DNA from: Arthrobacter_N sp051262515
GTDB taxonomy: Bacteria; Actinomycetota; Actinomycetes; Actinomycetales; Micrococcaceae
Length of the DNA: 64,000 nucleotides
Direction: 5' to 3'
NCBI RefSeq assembly: GCF_051262515.1
Contig: NZ_JBIMER010000012.1
Location: forward strand, 19,485 to 83,484
Both the position numbers and the translations under genes were made by a program. Below are positions 42,578 through 51,776 of the stretch, piece after piece. The notes under the pieces were generated by a model that was given only the letters and a program-made list of their open reading frames with translations, was not told the origin of the DNA and did no database searches. The first letter of the stretch is position 1. Each line of letters begins with the position of its first letter.

Positions 42578-43909
42578 ATGCCCAGAATCACCTCGGTCAA
42601 GACCGAAGACATCCGCTTCCCGACCTCGTTGGACCTCGACGGCTCGGACGCCGTCAACGTCGACCCGGACTACTCCGCCGCCTACGTCACCATCAACACC
42701 GACGACGAATCGGGCCACGGCTTCGTGTTCACCTGCGGCCGCGGCAACGAGGTCGTCACGGCGGCCATCGAGTCCTACGGCCAGCTGCTGGTCGGCCGGG
42801 ACCTCGACGAGCTGGTCGGCGACCTCGGCGCCGCCTCGCGCCGGCTGGTGCACGACTCCCAGCTCCGGTGGCTCGGCCCCGAGAAGGGCGTCTCCCACAT
42901 GGCCGCCGGTGCGCTGGTCAACGCCCTCTGGGACGTCCGCGCCAAGCGCGAGGGCAAGCCCTTGTGGCTGCTGCTGAGCGAAATGCCGGCCGAGGAGATC
43001 GTCAACGCGATCGACTTCACCCACATCCAGAACGCGCTGACCCCCGGCGACGCACTCGACCTCCTGCGCCGCGGAGATGTGGGCAAGGCGGAGCGCATCG
43101 CCGAACTGCAGGCGTCCGGCTACCCCGCCTACACCACGACGCCGGGCTGGCTCGGCTACAGCGACGAGAAGCTCGTCCGCCTGAGCAAGGAGGCCGTCGC
43201 CGACGGCTTCGGACTGATCAAGCTCAAGGTCGGCGGCAGCCTGGAGGAAGACCGCCGCCGCATGCGACTGGCGCGCGAGGCGGTGGGAACCGACGTCAAG
43301 ATCGCCATCGACGCGAACCAGCGCTGGGAGGTGCAGGAATCCATCGACTGGGTCAACGCGCTGGCCGAGTTCAATCCCTGGTGGATCGAAGAGCCCACCA
43401 GCACGGACGACATCCTCGGACACGCGGAGATCCGCAAGGCCGTAGCGCCGGTGAAGGTCGCGACCGGGGAGGCCGTCGCCAACCGCATCGTCTTCAAGCA
43501 GATGCTGCAGGCCGGCTCCATCGACGTGATGCAGATCGATTCCACCCGCGTAGCCGGAGTCAACGAGAACCTGGCGAACGTGTTGCTGGCTGCGCGCTTC
43601 GACACTCCGGTCTGTCCTCACGCCGGCGGCGTCGGCCTCTGCGAGCTGGTGCAGCACTTCTCCTTCTTCGATTACGCGGCCGTCACGGGCACCATGGACA
43701 ACCGCATGATCGAGTTCGTGGACCACCTCCACGAGCACTTCGTCGAGCCCGTCCGCGTCGAGGGCGGCCGCTACCTGGCCCCGCGGAAACCGGGGACCGG
43801 CGCGGAGATGCTCGTGGAATCCCGCGAACAGTGGACCTTCCCCCGGGGCGCCGGATGGATCGGCATCGGCGACCGCGCCGCGGTCACCGGAACGGGAGCC
43901 AACCGATGA
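42578..43909 (+). CDS. fucD: L-fuconate dehydratase (enolase superfamily)
   Basis: A 443-residue enolase-superfamily sugar-acid dehydratase. All catalytic and metal residues fall into place: Lys215/Lys217 (LIKLKVGG), Asp245 (DANQRW), Glu271 (IEEPTS), Glu298 (TGEAV) and His348 (CPHAGGVGL). Each is offset by three from the L-fuconate dehydratase numbering I recall (218, 220, 248, 274, 301, 351), and CELVQHF is also typical. It converts L-fuconate, or a stereochemically related aldonate, to the 2-keto-3-deoxy acid. AGGAAGG precedes the ATG. The end overlaps the next gene (ATGA). Confidence 0.87.
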   Translation: MPRITSVKTEDIRFPTSLDLDGSDAVNVDPDYSAAYVTINTDDESGHGFVFTCGRGNEVVTAAIESYGQLLVGRDLDELVGDLGAASRRLVHDSQLRWLGPEKGVSHMAAGALVNALWDVRAKREGKPLWLLLSEMPAEEIVNAIDFTHIQNALTPGDALDLLRRGDVGKAERIAELQASGYPAYTTTPGWLGYSDEKLVRLSKEAVADGFGLIKLKVGGSLEEDRRRMRLAREAVGTDVKIAIDANQRWEVQESIDWVNALAEFNPWWIEEPTSTDDILGHAEIRKAVAPVKVATGEAVANRIVFKQMLQAGSIDVMQIDSTRVAGVNENLANVLLAARFDTPVCPHAGGVGLCELVQHFSFFDYAAVTGTMDNRMIEFVDHLHEHFVEPVRVEGGRYLAPRKPGTGAEMLVESREQWTFPRGAGWIGIGDRAAVTGTGANR

Positions 43910-45378
43910 GCGCCGACACCACCGCAGCCCGCGCCGGGGAACTGATCACCGCGGCCCACACCGCCTACGAGGCGTCCCGGGACGCCGAACCGAGGACGCG
44001 CGCGGGGTGGCTCGAGGCCGTCGCCGCGGCGGTCGAGGCGAACGGGGACGAACTGGTCGGGATCGCCCAGAGGGAGACGCACCTGGCCGAACCCCGGCTG
44101 CGCGGCGAGCTCAAGCGGACCGTGTTCCAGCTCCGCCTGCTGGCGGACGAGGTGGTCCGCGGCGAGAACCTGCAGGCCACGATCGACCACGCCGACCAAG
44201 ACTGGGGCATGGGCCCGCGGCCGGACATCCGCCGCGTCAACGTTCCGCTCGGCGTCGTCGGCGTCTTCGGGGCCTCGAACTTCCCCTTCGCCTTCAGCGT
44301 GGTGGGGGGCGACACCGCGTCGGCGCTCGCGGCAGGCTGCGCCGTCGTGCACAAGATCCACGGCGGGCACACCGAGTTGGGCCTGCGCACCGGGGATATC
44401 GCGGAGGAGGCCCTCGCCGCGGCAGGGGCGCCGGCCGGCCTTTTCGCCACCATCCTCGGGCGCGAGGCTGCGGAGACACTGGTTGAGCATCCGCTCGTCA
44501 AGGCCGTCGGGTTCACCGGGTCGACGTCCGGCGGGCGTGCCCTGTTCAACAAGGCCTGCGCACGGCCGACGCCCATCCCGTTCTACGGGGAGTTGGGCAG
44601 CATCAACCCCGTCTTCGTGACAGAGCGGGCGTGGGACGGGCGCAAGGAGGACATCCTCTCCGGGTACGCCGCATCGTTCACGATGGGCATGGGACAGTTC
44701 TGCACCAAACCGGGGCTCCTATTCGCTCCGGCGGAGGACACCGGCGAACTCGCCGACCTGCTCGGCGGAAGCCTCGCGGATACGCCGTCGGCGCCGTTGC
44801 TGAGCCCGCGACTGCGCGAGGGGTACGACGGCGCCGTCGCCGAGGTGCGCGCCGCGGACGGGGTGCGGGTGCTCGTCGAGGGGACGGCCGACGAGGCGCC
44901 GCGGCCGACGGTGTTCACCACCACGGCCGACGACGTCCGACGCAACCCGGGCGTCCTCGAACAGGAGATGTTCGGGCCGGCAACGCTCGTCATCAGGTAT
45001 CAGCGCGGCACGGATCTCGCTGAACTGGCGTCCTTGCTGGATGGGCAGCTCACCGCGACCCTCCAGGCGGAACCCGACGAGGACGTGGAGGCGCTCGTGA
45101 CGGTTCTGCGCGAGAAGGCCGGCCGCGTTCTGTGGAACGGCTGGCCGACCGGCGTCACCGTCACCTACGCGCAGCAGCACGGTGGCCCCTACCCGGCCAC
45201 GACGTCCGGCACCACATCGGTGGGCACCGCCGCCGTCGGCCGCTTTATGCGCCCGGTCGCCTTCGACTCCTTCCCGCCTGGCCAGCTGCCCCCCGCGCTG
45301 CGCGACGGGAACCCGTGGGGCATCATCCGCCGGGTCGACGGCGAATGGCAGCCGAGCCCGAAAGGAGGCAACAACTGA
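43906..45378 (+). CDS. Aldehyde dehydrogenase, 2-oxoglutarate-semialdehyde type
   Basis: A 490-residue NADP-type aldehyde dehydrogenase. Asn125 (GASNFPFAFSVVGGDTASAL), Glu229 (YGELGSINP) and Cys266 (GMGQFCTKPG) form the active site. The FPFAFSVVGGDTASALAAGC and FYGELGSINPV stretches are those of alpha-ketoglutarate semialdehyde dehydrogenases of non-phosphorylating pentose pathways. With the XylX-like gene downstream it would complete a Weimberg-type branch ending in 2-oxoglutarate. It is coupled to fucD (ATGA) and to the next gene (TGATG). Confidence 0.84.
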   Translation: MSADTTAARAGELITAAHTAYEASRDAEPRTRAGWLEAVAAAVEANGDELVGIAQRETHLAEPRLRGELKRTVFQLRLLADEVVRGENLQATIDHADQDWGMGPRPDIRRVNVPLGVVGVFGASNFPFAFSVVGGDTASALAAGCAVVHKIHGGHTELGLRTGDIAEEALAAAGAPAGLFATILGREAAETLVEHPLVKAVGFTGSTSGGRALFNKACARPTPIPFYGELGSINPVFVTERAWDGRKEDILSGYAASFTMGMGQFCTKPGLLFAPAEDTGELADLLGGSLADTPSAPLLSPRLREGYDGAVAEVRAADGVRVLVEGTADEAPRPTVFTTTADDVRRNPGVLEQEMFGPATLVIRYQRGTDLAELASLLDGQLTATLQAEPDEDVEALVTVLREKAGRVLWNGWPTGVTVTYAQQHGGPYPATTSGTTSVGTAAVGRFMRPVAFDSFPPGQLPPALRDGNPWGIIRRVDGEWQPSPKGGNN

Positions 45379-46562
45379 TGGCCGTCGAGAAAACCATCCA
45401 CATCCTGCCCACCGAGGCGGAACGGGCCACGCTGGTGGGCCGCGTCTGGGACCCGGAGTCGGGCGGGCCGCGGGTGGTTGCGGTCCGCGGCGACGACGTC
45501 GTCGACCTGACCGGCACGTTCCTGACGGTGTCCGAGCTGCTGGAGTCGGCGGACCCGGCGGGAGCCGTGGCCTCGGCCGACGGCGTGGTCCGCTGGACGC
45601 TCGCCGAGCTCGTCGGCGCCTCGTGGGAGCGAGATTCCGGGCGCGCCCACTTGTTGGCGCCGATCGACCTGCAGGTCGTGAAGGCCTGCGGCGTGACGTT
45701 CGTCGAAAGCATGGTCGAGCGCGTCATCGAGGAGCGCTGCGGCGGCGACTTCAACCGCGCCGCCGAGGTGCGGCGCACGGTCGGCGAGGCCCTTGGCGGC
45801 AGCATCACGTCGCTGAAGCCGGGTTCCGAGGCGGCGCGCCAGGCCAAGGAGGTCCTGATCGCCGAGTCCATGTGGTCGCAGTACCTCGAGGTCGGCCTGG
45901 GTCCGGACCCGGAGGTGTTCACCAAGGCGCCCGTGCTCTCCGCCGTGGGCTTCGGAGCGGACATCGGCATCCCCACCTTCTCCTCGTGGAACAACCCCGA
46001 ACCCGAGCTGGTGCTGGCCGTCGACTCCACGGGGCGCGTCCGCGGCGCGACCCTCGGCAACGACGTCAACCTGCGGGACGTCGAGGGCCGCAGCGCGCTG
46101 CTGCTCGGCAAGGCCAAGGACAACAACGCCTCGGCCGCCGTCGGTCCGTTCATCCGGCTCTTCGACGCGTCGTTCACCCTGGAGGACCTCCGCACGGAGG
46201 AGATCGTCCTGGAGGTCCAGGGCGAGGACGGATACCGGCTGGAGGGCCGCAACAACCTCGGCCGCATCAGCCGCCCGTTCGAGGAACTCGTCGAGGCCAC
46301 GCACGGCGCGCACCACCAGTACCCGGACGGGTTCGTTCTCTTCACCGGCACCCTGTTCGCGCCCACCCAGGACCGGGACACCCCCGGCCTCGGCTTCACC
46401 CACAAGGAGGGGGACGCGGTCACCATCAGGAGCCGGCACCTCGGTGCCCTCGCCAACCGGACCGGCGTCACGGAGGAGCTCGCCCCGTGGACCTTCGGGC
46501 TCGGTTCCCTGTTCGCCTACCTGCGGACCCTTGAGCCGGCCCGGAACGGAGTGTCCGCGTGA
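45378..46562 (+). CDS. FAH-superfamily 2-keto-3-deoxy-aldonate dehydratase (XylX-like)
   Basis: A 394-residue FAH-fold protein. The long N-terminal domain (HILPTEAERATLVGRVWDP) and the segment VKACGVTFVESMVERVIEER, followed by WSQYLEVGLGPDPEVFTKAP, WNNPEPELVLAV, ATLGNDVNLRDVEGRSALLLGKAKDNN and FDASFTLEDL, match the Caulobacter XylX type, which dehydrates 2-keto-3-deoxypentonate to 2-oxoglutarate semialdehyde. Metal ligands are the acidic residues in the EPEL and NDVNLRD motifs. The assignment is by recalled family resemblance and by the flanking semialdehyde dehydrogenase. Confidence 0.78.
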   Translation: MAVEKTIHILPTEAERATLVGRVWDPESGGPRVVAVRGDDVVDLTGTFLTVSELLESADPAGAVASADGVVRWTLAELVGASWERDSGRAHLLAPIDLQVVKACGVTFVESMVERVIEERCGGDFNRAAEVRRTVGEALGGSITSLKPGSEAARQAKEVLIAESMWSQYLEVGLGPDPEVFTKAPVLSAVGFGADIGIPTFSSWNNPEPELVLAVDSTGRVRGATLGNDVNLRDVEGRSALLLGKAKDNNASAAVGPFIRLFDASFTLEDLRTEEIVLEVQGEDGYRLEGRNNLGRISRPFEELVEATHGAHHQYPDGFVLFTGTLFAPTQDRDTPGLGFTHKEGDAVTIRSRHLGALANRTGVTEELAPWTFGLGSLFAYLRTLEPARNGVSA

Positions 46563-47404
46563 GACTCGCCCAGATCGGCGCCCACGGCGCCGAGGAACCT
46601 GTCGTCGTGGACGGCGACCGTTTGTACTCGCTGCGGGGCCTGACCGAAAGGATCGACGGCGATTTCCTCGCTGCCGACGGACTGGCCAAGGCCCGGAGCG
46701 CATTCGAGGGTGGGGAGCTACCCGAGGTGGACGCCCCGGCCGGAGTGCGCTTCGGCGCACCCATCGCTCGGCCGAGCGCCGTCGTCTGCGTGGGCCAGAA
46801 CTACGCGGCCCACGCGGCCGAATCCGGTGCGGAGCCGCCGGTCCACCCGATCATCTTCCACAAGCATCCGAACACGGTGGGCGGACCGGACGACGCCGTT
46901 CCCATTCCCCCCGGTGCGTCCAAGACGGACTGGGAGGTGGAGCTCGGCATCGTCATCGGCCGGCGCGCTTCCTACCTCGGGCCCGAGGACGACGCCGTGG
47001 CGCACATCGCCGGGTTCGTCGTCGTCGACGACCTGTCCGAGCGCGACTTCCAGCTCGCCGTGTCCGGCGGCCAGTGGTCGAAGGGCAAGAGCTCGCCGGG
47101 ATTCTGTCCCACGGGGCCGTTGCTCGTGACGCCCGACGAGGTCGACTTCGGCAACCTGCGGCTGCGCAGCTGGGTGAACGGCGAACCGCGGCAGGACTCG
47201 TCAACGGCGGACATGATCTTCGACGTCGAGACCATCGTGAGGGACCTGAGCCAGTACATGGCCCTGGAGCCGGGCGACCTGATCTGCACCGGCACACCCG
47301 AAGGCGTGGCGCTGTCCGGCCGCTTCCCCTACCTGAAGCCCGGCGACGTCGTGGACATCGAGATCGAGGGGCTCGGGCGGCAGCGCCACGGGTTCACCGG
47401 ATAG
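46559..47404 (+). CDS. Fumarylacetoacetate hydrolase family protein (diketo-deoxy-aldonate hydrolase type)
   Basis: A 281-residue FAH enzyme. CVGQNYAAHAAESG, PIIFHKHPNTVGGPDD, TDWEVELGIVIGRRA (E-x-E metal ligands), VVDDLSERDFQL, GQWSKGKSSPGFCPTGPLL and LICTGTPEGVALSG are the standard motifs. Together with fucD and the SDR gene this is the set used to cleave 2,4-diketo-3-deoxy-L-fuconate to pyruvate and L-lactate. The GTG start overlaps the previous stop (GTGA). Confidence 0.84.
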   Translation: MRLAQIGAHGAEEPVVVDGDRLYSLRGLTERIDGDFLAADGLAKARSAFEGGELPEVDAPAGVRFGAPIARPSAVVCVGQNYAAHAAESGAEPPVHPIIFHKHPNTVGGPDDAVPIPPGASKTDWEVELGIVIGRRASYLGPEDDAVAHIAGFVVVDDLSERDFQLAVSGGQWSKGKSSPGFCPTGPLLVTPDEVDFGNLRLRSWVNGEPRQDSSTADMIFDVETIVRDLSQYMALEPGDLICTGTPEGVALSGRFPYLKPGDVVDIEIEGLGRQRHGFTG

Positions 47405-47415
47405 GGAGCGCGACC

Positions 47416-48204
47416 ATGGAACTAAAGGGACTGAGCGCGATCGTCACCGGCGGCGCCTCCGGCATCGGCGCGGCGACGGTCGCCCGGCTGCGGGAGCTGG
47501 GGGCACGCGTCGCGGCTCTGGACCTGAACCCGGACGTGGTCCCGGACGGGGTGTTGGGGATCCGCTGCGACGTGGCGGACGACGCGTCGGTCCGCGCCGC
47601 GGTTCAGCAGGCCGCCGATGCGTTCGGGGGGATCGACATCGTGGTCAACAACGCGGGTATCGGCGCGCAGGGCACGGTGGCGGACAACCCCGACGAGGAG
47701 TGGCACCGGGTCTTCGACGTGAACGTCGTCGGCGCCGTCCGCATCGTCCGGGCCGCATTGCCCTACCTGCGGCGATCGACGGCGGCTTCGGTGGTCAATA
47801 TCGGTTCGATCGCGGCCACGGCCGGGTTGCCCGCGCGGGCACTCTACGGCGCGACGAAGGGCGCCGTGCGGGCGCTGACGCTGAACATGGCTGCGGACCA
47901 CGTGCGCGAGGGCATCCGCGTGAACTGCGTCAATCCGGGAACCACCGACACCCCGTGGGTGGGGAACCTCTTGTCGAAGGCGGACGACCCGGCAGCCGAA
48001 CGCGCGGCACTGGAGGCCCGCCAACCACACGGGCGCCTCGTCGCCCCGGCGGAGATCGCGGCCGCGGTCGCCTACCTCGCCGGCCCGCTCGCGGGTTCGA
48101 CGACGGGCACGGAACTGGCGGTGGACGGGGGCATGCAGGGGCTGCGGTTACGGCCGGATCGACTCCCAGTGGGCCCTCTGGCCGCGTTCAGAAACATTGG
48201 ATGA
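47416..48204 (+). CDS. SDR oxidoreductase (2-keto-3-deoxy-L-fuconate dehydrogenase type)
   Basis: A 262-residue classical short-chain dehydrogenase. Cofactor motif TGGASGIG (residues 11-18), Asp36 after strand two (AALDLN, suggesting NAD+), NNAG at 78-81, and the catalytic Ser131, Tyr144 and Lys148 (SIAATAGLPARALYGATK) are intact, with a C-terminal TELAVDGG. The predicted role is oxidation of 2-keto-3-deoxy-fuconate at C4, supplying the FAH hydrolase. It is the last catabolic gene of the operon, 11 bp after the FAH gene. Confidence 0.84.
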   Translation: MELKGLSAIVTGGASGIGAATVARLRELGARVAALDLNPDVVPDGVLGIRCDVADDASVRAAVQQAADAFGGIDIVVNNAGIGAQGTVADNPDEEWHRVFDVNVVGAVRIVRAALPYLRRSTAASVVNIGSIAATAGLPARALYGATKGAVRALTLNMAADHVREGIRVNCVNPGTTDTPWVGNLLSKADDPAAERAALEARQPHGRLVAPAEIAAAVAYLAGPLAGSTTGTELAVDGGMQGLRLRPDRLPVGPLAAFRNIG

Positions 48205-48331
48205 CATGGGGACACTGCCAATCCGCGGGCGACGTCGCGCGGCGTTGACTTGTTCGCGGGGAGGCCCCAAGCTGACGCTGTGCCCGGCGGCCGATCCGTG
48301 CCATGTCGGGCCCGTCGAAGGAGCATCCCGA

Positions 48332-48787
48332 ATGTCCGTCGTAGAGGAAAGCGTCTTCATCAACCGCCCGCCGAAGGAGGTCTTCGACTACCTCGCCCGG
48401 GCCGAGAACGTCCCCGTCTGGGATTCGTCCATTCTCGAGGCCGAACAGATCGGCGACGGTCCCGTGAGGGTTGGAACACGGTCCAGGGGCACCAGCAAGA
48501 TCCTGGGCCGGCGGTTCGAGTGGGTGGCCGAATACGCTCATTTTGATCCGCCGAACCAATCGGTCATCCGTTCGGTCGAGGGGAAGTTCGACTTCACCAT
48601 CACCAACAGCCTGGTGCCCGAGGGTGGCGGAACGCGCCTCACCTACCGCGTCGAGGCGAACGACGGCTTCGGCGGGCTGTTCGGGAAGGTGGCCGACCCG
48701 CTCGTGCAGAAGGCGCACGCCCACACCGTCCGCGGGAACCTGGGCACCCTCGCCGACGTGCTGGCCGAACACCCCGGCGTCGTCTGA
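48332..48787 (+). CDS. SRPBCC/START-like family protein
   Basis: A 151-residue SRPBCC protein: MSVVEESVFINRPPKEVFDYLA, NVPVWDSSILEAEQIG, the GRRFEWVAEYAHFDPP strand and GGGTRLTYRVEAN, ending in the long helix GKVADPLVQKAHAHTVRGNL. The fold is a ligand-binding helix-grip; no function can be assigned. Its ATG has a GAAGGAG site, and it lies 127 bp after the sugar-acid operon, so it may be separately transcribed. Confidence 0.78.
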   Translation: MSVVEESVFINRPPKEVFDYLARAENVPVWDSSILEAEQIGDGPVRVGTRSRGTSKILGRRFEWVAEYAHFDPPNQSVIRSVEGKFDFTITNSLVPEGGGTRLTYRVEANDGFGGLFGKVADPLVQKAHAHTVRGNLGTLADVLAEHPGVV

Positions 48788-48819
48788 CGGGCGGTCAGAC
48801 GACGCCGTATCGGGCGCCG

Positions 48820-50241
48820 CTAGACGGCGGCGTTGCTCGCGCGGCCCCAGGGACCCGTGACGGCAAGGGTGAAGCCGGGGGACTGGATGTTCACGAAGAG
48901 GGTTTCGCCGTCGGCGCTGAAGGCCGGGCCGCAGAACTCGCTGTCGTTGAAGTCGTTGCGCGCCAGCGGGTAGGCCTTGCCCTGGGAGGTCACGCCGACC
49001 AGGTGGGACACGCCGTCGCCGTCCTCGGCCAGGATCAGGCCGCCGTGGGTGGAGACGGTGATGTTGTCCGGGCCGTCGAAGTTGCCGTTGTCCGCGTCGG
49101 GATCGCGGTTGACCCCGAAGATGGTCTTGAGGGTGATGGATTCGGTGGCGGGGTCGTAGAACCAGACCTGGCCGTCGTGCTCGTTGGCGCTGCCGTCGCC
49201 GAGGCGGGCGAAGCTGGAGACGAAGAAGACGCCGCCGTCGCCCCACCACTGGCCCTCGAGCTTCCGCGAGCGCGTGATCCGGTCGTTGCCGAACTGGCGG
49301 CGCACGGACACGGTGGCGGCGTCGCGGTCCGGGACGTCGACCCATTCGACTTTCAGGCGGGTGCCCACGGTCGTGGCCTCCGAGAGGTCGGCCACGTGCC
49401 TGCCGCCCAGGAAGCAGTTCATGGCCTCCAGCTTGCCGGCGGTGTCGCCGCCGGGGGAGAGCGCGAGCTCGCGCAGGGCGTCCTTGCCCGGGACGAATCC
49501 CGCGGGCGGCACCCAGCGGAAATACAGGCCGTTGGGGTTGCCGGCGTCCTCGGTGAGGTAGACGACGCTCGTGGCGGGATCGACGGCGACGGCCTCGTGG
49601 GAGTAGCGGCCCATGAACTTCAGCGGCACGGGGCTCTTGCCGAGGTTGGCTTCCCGGCTGGTGGGATCGACCTCGAACACGTAGCCGTGGTCCTTGGTGC
49701 GCAGTCCCTGGCCGGCGCGGCTTTCGGTCTCCTCGCAGGTCAGCCACGTGCCCCACGGCGTGATGCCGCCGGCGCAGTTGTTGTCGGTGCCCGCTAGGCT
49801 GGTGTACTCGCCGGTCCGGTTTCCGTCGCCGTCCACGGTGATGGTGGACGTGCCGCCAATTGCCCCGGAATCGTAGGTGATGCCCTCCACGACCGGAACC
49901 GGGAAGGGCTCGCGGCCGCTGTTCTCGTGGTTCGTCACGAGGACGGAGCCGCCGTCGGGACCGGCGAAGACGCCCATGCCGTCCGGGTCGGAGGGGTGGA
50001 CGCCGTCGGCCGTCGGGGTCTGGCCCGAGCGCGCGATGAGCTTGTACGAGAAGCCCTCGGGCAGCGCCAGGATGCCCTGCGGGTCGGCGACCAGCGCGCC
50101 GTAGCCGGTGGCGGTGCGGGTGGTGGCGGCCGCGGCGGGGCGGGAGAACGCGTCGAGGCTCCCGGCGCCGGCGAAGACGAAGCCCAGGCCGGTGGCGGTC
50201 GAGCCGCCGAGGAAGGTGCGGCGTGAAACGGACGGATTCAT
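48820..50241 (-). CDS. PhoX-like (DUF839) Tat-exported phosphatase family protein
   Basis: A 473-residue protein with a twin-arginine signal (SRRTFLGGSTATGLGF). Propeller-like repeats contain the PhoX-family stretches VLVTNHENSG, GGITPWGTWLTCEETE, GRYSHEAVAVDPATSVVYLTED and NITVSTHGGLILAEDG. PhoX enzymes are calcium/iron extracellular alkaline phosphatases; shorter DUF839 relatives such as this one have not all been tested. The ATG at 50241 follows GGGAG. It is convergent with the SRPBCC gene. Confidence 0.8.
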   Translation of the reverse strand: MNPSVSRRTFLGGSTATGLGFVFAGAGSLDAFSRPAAAATTRTATGYGALVADPQGILALPEGFSYKLIARSGQTPTADGVHPSDPDGMGVFAGPDGGSVLVTNHENSGREPFPVPVVEGITYDSGAIGGTSTITVDGDGNRTGEYTSLAGTDNNCAGGITPWGTWLTCEETESRAGQGLRTKDHGYVFEVDPTSREANLGKSPVPLKFMGRYSHEAVAVDPATSVVYLTEDAGNPNGLYFRWVPPAGFVPGKDALRELALSPGGDTAGKLEAMNCFLGGRHVADLSEATTVGTRLKVEWVDVPDRDAATVSVRRQFGNDRITRSRKLEGQWWGDGGVFFVSSFARLGDGSANEHDGQVWFYDPATESITLKTIFGVNRDPDADNGNFDGPDNITVSTHGGLILAEDGDGVSHLVGVTSQGKAYPLARNDFNDSEFCGPAFSADGETLFVNIQSPGFTLAVTGPWGRASNAAV

Positions 50242-50469
50242 GGTCGGGCTCCCGGTGGGTGAAGGATCGATCAGGCGGTTGCATCAAACCTTCCAGACGC
50301 ACGTGGAGCTGGGGAGGCGCCCCGACGTGCCGCGGATTAACCGCCGGTGAATTGGGCTTGGCACCCAGCAAGGCACGACGACGATCGCGCAACGCCGGCC
50401 GTACACTTCAGACACGGCGAGCAAGCCATCCTTCGCAGGGTTCCCCTGCCCACGTTTCAGGAGTAGACG

Positions 50470-51735
50470 ATGGGCCACGAGATTCAGTTCATTAACGACG
50501 GCGAGGGGCTGGCGGTCCTGGGGGATCCGACGGTTGTGGAGCGTTTCCTGGCGTCGGAAGGGCTGCCGTCGAGGGACCTCGGCCTGCAGCGGCTGGGGCC
50601 GGCCTTCAAGACAGCGGCTGGTGTTGCCCAAGCGGGCTCCGGGATCGCGGCCAACTCCGGGCGGTGGGTGAAGCTGACGAAAGAGTCGGCCGCAGCTTTC
50701 AAACAGTTTGACGCGATGAAAGGGTCGGCCCCGGACGTCGTCCGTGCCGTGGTGACAGACAAGGGCAAGATCAAGGGAATCCTCGAATTTGTGAAGCCCG
50801 GATCCGTGTTGTCCAATCCCGGGTTGTTGGCCAATCCTGCGATGCTGGCGGGTGCCGCAGGGATCATGGCGCAGCTGGCCATGCAGCAGACCATGGACGA
50901 GATCACCGACTACCTCGCGGCGATCGACGAGAAGGTCGACGATGTGCTCCGTGCCCAGAAGGACGCCGTCATCGCGGACATGCTGGGGGTGGATTTCGTG
51001 ATCGGCGAGGCCATGGCGATACGGGAGCAGGTGGGCCACGTCTCCGAGGTCACGTGGTCCAAGGTCCAGACGACGTCGGGGACCATCGCCCGAACGCAGG
51101 CCTACACGTTGCGGCAGCTGGACGCCATCGCCGTGAAATTGGAGCAGAAGAGCAAGCTGGGTGATCTCGCGAAGACCTCCAAGGAAGCGGAGACCAAGGT
51201 CCAGGAGTGGCTCGCCGTGCTGGCCCGGTGCTTCCAGCTGCAGGATGCGATCGCGGTGCTCGAACTCGACCGTGTGCTGGAGGCATCGCCGGCCGAACTG
51301 GACCAACACCGTCTGGCGTTGAGGGCAGCCCGGCAGAATCGACTGGAACTCATTTCACGAAGCACCGGGCGCCTTATAGCCCGCATGGATGCAGCCGCCG
51401 GCACGGCCAATGCGAAGGTCCTGCTGCACCCGACGTCGTCCCGTTCCGTGGTGCATTCGAGCAACTATGTGACGACTGCCGTCGTGGACTTCCACGGTCT
51501 GCTCGGGGTCGAGCGTGATCGGCAGTCGTTGGAGGCGAAGAGATGGGTGGATGCTGCGGCGGAAGTGCGAGACAAGGTGCTCGAGACCGGGGCCGAGGGC
51601 GCCGGCGCTGCCCGCCGCATGGGCAACGAGAACTTCGAGCGGGCCCGATCGGCCACGAGCAGGTTTTCCAGCGGCATTGCCGAGCGGGCGCTCCGCCTGC
51701 GCGGGAACGACGAAAAGGTCGACGAGAACAACTGA
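50470..51735 (+). CDS. Unidentified helical protein with one hydrophobic segment
   Basis: A 421-residue protein that I do not recognise. It starts at an ATG with CAGGAG upstream. It has no signal peptide. Residues 119-138 (LLANPAMLAGAAGIMAQLAM) form a hydrophobic helix, preceded by VKPGSVLSNPG and followed by a long amphipathic helical region starting MQQTMDEITDYLAAIDEKVDD. The second half is almost all Ala/Glu/Arg/Leu helix. A long helical bundle with a single central hydrophobic hairpin resembles the layout of alpha-pore-forming proteins or cytosolic helical scaffolds. It stands alone between the PhoX-like and VOC genes. Confidence 0.6.
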   Translation: MGHEIQFINDGEGLAVLGDPTVVERFLASEGLPSRDLGLQRLGPAFKTAAGVAQAGSGIAANSGRWVKLTKESAAAFKQFDAMKGSAPDVVRAVVTDKGKIKGILEFVKPGSVLSNPGLLANPAMLAGAAGIMAQLAMQQTMDEITDYLAAIDEKVDDVLRAQKDAVIADMLGVDFVIGEAMAIREQVGHVSEVTWSKVQTTSGTIARTQAYTLRQLDAIAVKLEQKSKLGDLAKTSKEAETKVQEWLAVLARCFQLQDAIAVLELDRVLEASPAELDQHRLALRAARQNRLELISRSTGRLIARMDAAAGTANAKVLLHPTSSRSVVHSSNYVTTAVVDFHGLLGVERDRQSLEAKRWVDAAAEVRDKVLETGAEGAGAARRMGNENFERARSATSRFSSGIAERALRLRGNDEKVDENN

Positions 51736-51776
51736 ACGGACGGCTACTACCCGCCTGCGGTTGGCGGCGGGCGGGT

